NCBI GenBank assembly: GCA_041660045.1
Contig: JBAZXA010000003.1
Location: 1-64,000, forward strand
Direction of reading: 5' to 3'
Source: WM-3-3 sp041660045
GTDB lineage: Bacteria > Pseudomonadota > Gammaproteobacteria > Methylococcales > Methylomonadaceae
Length of the DNA stretch: 64,000 nt
Under the pieces are notes generated by a model, which saw only the letters and a list, made by a program, of their open reading frames with translations, did not search any database and was not told the origin of the DNA. The position numbers and the translations under genes are program-made. Below, piece by piece: positions 61,270 to 64,000 of the stretch. The first letter of the stretch is position 1, and every line of letters starts with the position of its first letter.

Positions 61270-62754
61270 ATGCAAACCAAAACCAAGACCAGCTTAACCC
61301 ACCCAAAACTCATGATGAACAACCCGGCGCTGGAGATGCGCTATCGCCAGAATAAAATTATTTTTACCATAGGCCCTGCCACCTCTTCAGATGAAGTCTT
61401 AAAAGAACTCATCTTTGAGCGCGTAGACATCTGCCGCATCAACATGGCACACGCCAGCCACGAATGGACGCGCGGCATTATTCGGCAAATCAAACGCGTG
61501 TGTGCGGAAGCAGGCCGCGAAATCGCTATCATGATGGATATAAAAGGCCCTGAAATCCGTACAGGTGACCTAAGTGAGCCACTTTATTTGGAAGCCGGCC
61601 AAGTGTTTGACTTTTTAATGTCAGTGCCCACCCAAGATGCCAGCCGGGATGGCGTACATTGCGTCAATGTAAACTACCCTAATTTAATCAATGATGTCAC
61701 TGTCGGTGACACCGTCCTGGTGGACAGTGGCCTGATCCGCATGCAAGTTACTGCCATACTTGACGACCGCATCCGCTGTGAGGTGATTATTCCTGGCCCT
61801 TTAGGCAACCGCAGGCATATTAACTTACCTGGTGTGCGCGTGGGCTTACCCTCCTTAACCGAAAAAGACCACGGCGATGTAGGCGTAGGTTTAGCAGAAG
61901 GCATAGACTTTTATGCCCTTTCTTTTGTGCGTGATGCCGATGCCTTACACAGCTTGCGCAGCCTTTTAGTCGGCGAAGGTTCTAAAGCCCGCATTATTGC
62001 CAAAATTGAAGACCAACAAGCGATCAGTAATATTGAAGAAATTATCGATGCCAGTGATGGCATAATGGTGGCACGGGGTGATTTAGGCATAGAATGCCCT
62101 TATGAGGAATTACCCATTATCCAAAGCGAAGTTGTTAAAGCCTGTATAAAAAAAGCCCGTCCCGTGATCGTCGCCACTCACATGCTGGAATCTATGATCT
62201 CAGCACCCGTGCCTACCCGCGCCGAAGTGTCAGATATAGCCAATGCGGTCATGGAAAAAGCCGATGCCATCATGCTGTCTGGCGAGACCACGACCGGCAA
62301 GTATCCGGTTGAATGCGTCAAAGTCTTTAAGCGCATTTCCAGACGTATAGAAAGCTTGCATGACGATGACCCCACCAAAGAACTTTTTTTACCTACACCG
62401 AAAGGTAAAATGTTACGTTCTGCCGTGTATTTGGCTAATGATATTGAAGACTCTGGCATAGTCGTGTTTTCAAGAAGTGGCTATTTGGCGCGTATGCTTT
62501 CGGCATTGCGTCCCAAAGTGCCCATTTATGCCTTTACGGACATTCCTGAACTGTTTCGCCATTTATTAATTTTATGGGGGGTAGAGCCCTTTCAAATGGC
62601 TTTTTCAAATGATCCAGAAGATACCATCAACGATGCCTTTGATTATTTAAAAAGAAAAAACTGGGTAAAAGCTGGGCATACTCTTATCGTTATCAGTAAT
62701 GCACTAGCCAAAGACAAAATTATTGATACCTTGCAAATCCGCACCGTTGAATGA
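61270..62754 (+). CDS. pyk: Pyruvate kinase
   Basis: 494 residues of the pyruvate kinase fold: MRYRQNKIIFTIGPATSSDE start, IMMDIKGPEIRTGDL, the catalytic Lys in AKIEDQQAI, the metal site IMVARGDLGIECPYEELP, and MLESMISAPVPTRAEVSDIANAV followed by SGETTTGKYPVE. The fold is standard, though ATHMLESM replaces the more frequent ATQMLESM. It makes pyruvate and ATP from PEP and ADP. An in-frame start a few codons later (MNNPALEMRY) is possible. Confidence 0.95.
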   Translation: MQTKTKTSLTHPKLMMNNPALEMRYRQNKIIFTIGPATSSDEVLKELIFERVDICRINMAHASHEWTRGIIRQIKRVCAEAGREIAIMMDIKGPEIRTGDLSEPLYLEAGQVFDFLMSVPTQDASRDGVHCVNVNYPNLINDVTVGDTVLVDSGLIRMQVTAILDDRIRCEVIIPGPLGNRRHINLPGVRVGLPSLTEKDHGDVGVGLAEGIDFYALSFVRDADALHSLRSLLVGEGSKARIIAKIEDQQAISNIEEIIDASDGIMVARGDLGIECPYEELPIIQSEVVKACIKKARPVIVATHMLESMISAPVPTRAEVSDIANAVMEKADAIMLSGETTTGKYPVECVKVFKRISRRIESLHDDDPTKELFLPTPKGKMLRSAVYLANDIEDSGIVVFSRSGYLARMLSALRPKVPIYAFTDIPELFRHLLILWGVEPFQMAFSNDPEDTINDAFDYLKRKNWVKAGHTLIVISNALAKDKIIDTLQIRTVE

Positions 62755-62781
62755 GGGCTTTGTACCCCCATTCCAACATAG

Positions 62782-62812
62782 GGCTAAGCACAAAGAAGTC
62801 TTAGCCTTTTTT
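62782..62812 (+). terminator. Terminator of pyk
   Basis: Stem GGCTAAG/CTTAGCC with an 11-base loop followed by TTTTTT. Its right arm and T-run overlap the last codons of the convergent efflux gene. Confidence 0.8.
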
Positions 62813-64000
62813 ATTAGCCTCAGCACTGTCAAGCACAGTTTCCCAACCACCACCTAAGGCCTTAAAAAGCGCGGCAAGTGCTGTCGCGGTTGCCGTTTGG
62901 CTTTGCGCCAATTGGCTACGGTTTTGCAATAACCGCGACTCTGCATCCAACACCGTTAAAAAATCACTAACGCCTTCATCGTAGCGCAAATAAGCCAGTT
63001 GATGCGCCCTTTCACTGGCTTGCAGAGCGGACACCAACAAATCTCGCCGAGCCCGCTCGCGGTTATATATCACTAAGCTATTTTCGGTTTCCTCCAAAGC
63101 TGTCAGCACAGTTTCTTGGTATTGTGCCAAATTGGCATCGGCATTGGCATGCGCGGCCTTGATGCGGGCATAGACCCGGCCTAAATCGAAAGCCGCCCAA
63201 GTAATCCTGGGGCCTAATGAATAAGTGTCAGAACCCGCTGCACCAATACCCGTAAAAGTACCCGCTTCTAAGGCTATAGTGCCGACAAAACTCACCCTTG
63301 GGAACAAATCGCCGACCGCCACCCCAATTTGCGCGGTAGCCGCTGCCAAGTTGCGCTCAACAATGCGGATATCAGCACGCCGGCGTAATAATTCAGCAGG
63401 ATTGCCTATGTGGATAGTATCCGGCAACTTTGGCAAAGGCTTAGGTTTAAGCAGTTGCTCATTTAAAGCACTAGGCACTTGCCCAGTCAGCACACTTAAA
63501 CGATGCACACTTTGGCTAATGGCACTTTCAAGCGCAGGCACGCCGGCCAAAGTTGCATCTAACAAGGCTTTAGCACGGGTTGTATCGAGCTCAGTGCCAC
63601 GACCGAGGTCCAACTTGGTTTGGGTAATAGCCAAGGTTTCCCTTAAGTTTTCACCATTTTTATGAGCAACTTCCAATTCATTTTGCAAACCGCGTAACTC
63701 AAAATAATTTCTAGCGGTTTCGGCAATTAAGCTAACACCGACATCCCTTAATGAGGCTTCTTGTGCCGCTGCTGTATTCTCACTGACTTCAACACTGCGT
63801 CTGACCCGACCAAAAATATCCGCTTCCCAAGACGCATCAAAACCGATGTTAAACAACTTAAGCTCACGTGGTACAAAACTACGGTTGTTCAACGAACCGA
63901 TACTGCGCTTTTGCTCGGTGTAATTAGCATGGGAGGTTATGGTCGGCAACAGGTTTAAACCGGCTTCCAAATATAACGCCCGCGCTTCTTGTAAGTTAGC
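62801..64000 (-). CDS. NodT-family outer-membrane efflux channel, C-terminal part
   Basis: The frame stays open to the window edge (upstream residues ANLQEARALYLEAGLNLLPT), so the N-terminus with the expected lipobox is missing. Two OEP repeats are visible: ASWEADIFGRVRRSVEVSENTAA with NYFELRGLQNELEVA, and ITWAAFDLGRVYARIKAAHANADA with TVLTALEETENSLV. ELLRRRADIRIVERNLAAATAQIGVAVGDLFPRVSFVG is the NodT signature. It would be the outer-membrane exit duct of an RND or other tripartite pump whose partners presumably lie past 64000. It is distinct from the MdtP-like channel at 4872. Confidence 0.93.
   Translation of the reverse strand, partial: ANLQEARALYLEAGLNLLPTITSHANYTEQKRSIGSLNNRSFVPRELKLFNIGFDASWEADIFGRVRRSVEVSENTAAAQEASLRDVGVSLIAETARNYFELRGLQNELEVAHKNGENLRETLAITQTKLDLGRGTELDTTRAKALLDATLAGVPALESAISQSVHRLSVLTGQVPSALNEQLLKPKPLPKLPDTIHIGNPAELLRRRADIRIVERNLAAATAQIGVAVGDLFPRVSFVGTIALEAGTFTGIGAAGSDTYSLGPRITWAAFDLGRVYARIKAAHANADANLAQYQETVLTALEETENSLVIYNRERARRDLLVSALQASERAHQLAYLRYDEGVSDFLTVLDAESRLLQNRSQLAQSQTATATALAALFKALGGGWETVLDSAEANKKG

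Noticed and set aside
1..64000. CRISPR array, prophage, rRNA operon or defence island
   Set aside because: No regularly spaced repeats, phage structural genes, rRNA sequence or recognisable defence genes were seen; apart from the 5' edge and 12.9-15.3 kb the content is housekeeping.

Overview
The window reads as a chromosomal segment of a moderately AT-rich gammaproteobacterium. The strongest evidence is conserved gene order: pilMNOPQ-aroK-aroB-damX-hemE next to a divergent ponA and rpmE, a yibN-type rhodanese-secB-gpsA run, and secA close to lpxC with a DciA-type gene. A type I methanotroph (Methylococcales) or a close relative is my guess from the overall protein style. No diagnostic methane-oxidation gene is in the window, so this stays an inference.

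Region by region. 1-800 is a small accessory patch: the left end of an IS3-family element, a broken VapC-like toxin start under its cognate-looking antitoxin, and a leucine-rich-repeat fragment. 821-6455 is an efflux locus like E. coli ytcA-mdtNOP, with ytcA, an HlyD-type adaptor and an FUSC pump on the minus strand and the TolC-type outer-membrane partner divergent. 6545-8206 holds a LysR regulator divergent from a beta-carbonic anhydrase. 8271-12797 holds gshA-cysH (glutathione and assimilatory APS reduction) divergent from recQ. 12892-15315 is a sparse stretch with a small membrane protein, nested inverted repeats, a stand-alone methyltransferase with its own promoter and terminator, and tRNA-Thr(CGT).

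15482-24845 is one long minus-strand block: type IV pilus assembly (pilM to pilQ), shikimate pathway (aroK, aroB), a DamX-like SPOR protein and hemE. 25097-31362 carries ponA, rpmE, xthA, an AmpG-like permease and nhaD. 31525-33616 is a siroheme sulfite reductase overlapping a DUF934 gene, which completes the sulfate-to-sulfide route started by the distant cysH. 33851-38045 is a minus-strand ctpA-envC-gpmI group (cell-wall processing plus glycolysis). 38566-40556 is rhodanese-secB-gpsA. 40604-46469 is trmL, glgP and secA on the minus strand.

46653-49565 holds a PurN-like formyltransferase, a DedA protein, a DciA-type protein and lpxC. 49662-57548 is a complete minor-pilin operon (fimT-pilV-pilW-pilX-pilY1-pilE-like), so with pilMNOPQ the window encodes both the inner machinery/secretin and the priming/adhesin complex of a type IVa pilus. 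57913-62754 carries a HAD phosphatase, a type III glutamine synthetase preceded by two sigma-54-like promoter matches, and pyruvate kinase. The window ends inside a NodT-type outer-membrane efflux protein.

Most of the window is housekeeping. I did not find a clearly undescribed multi-gene system. The least explained part is 12.8-15.5 kb.
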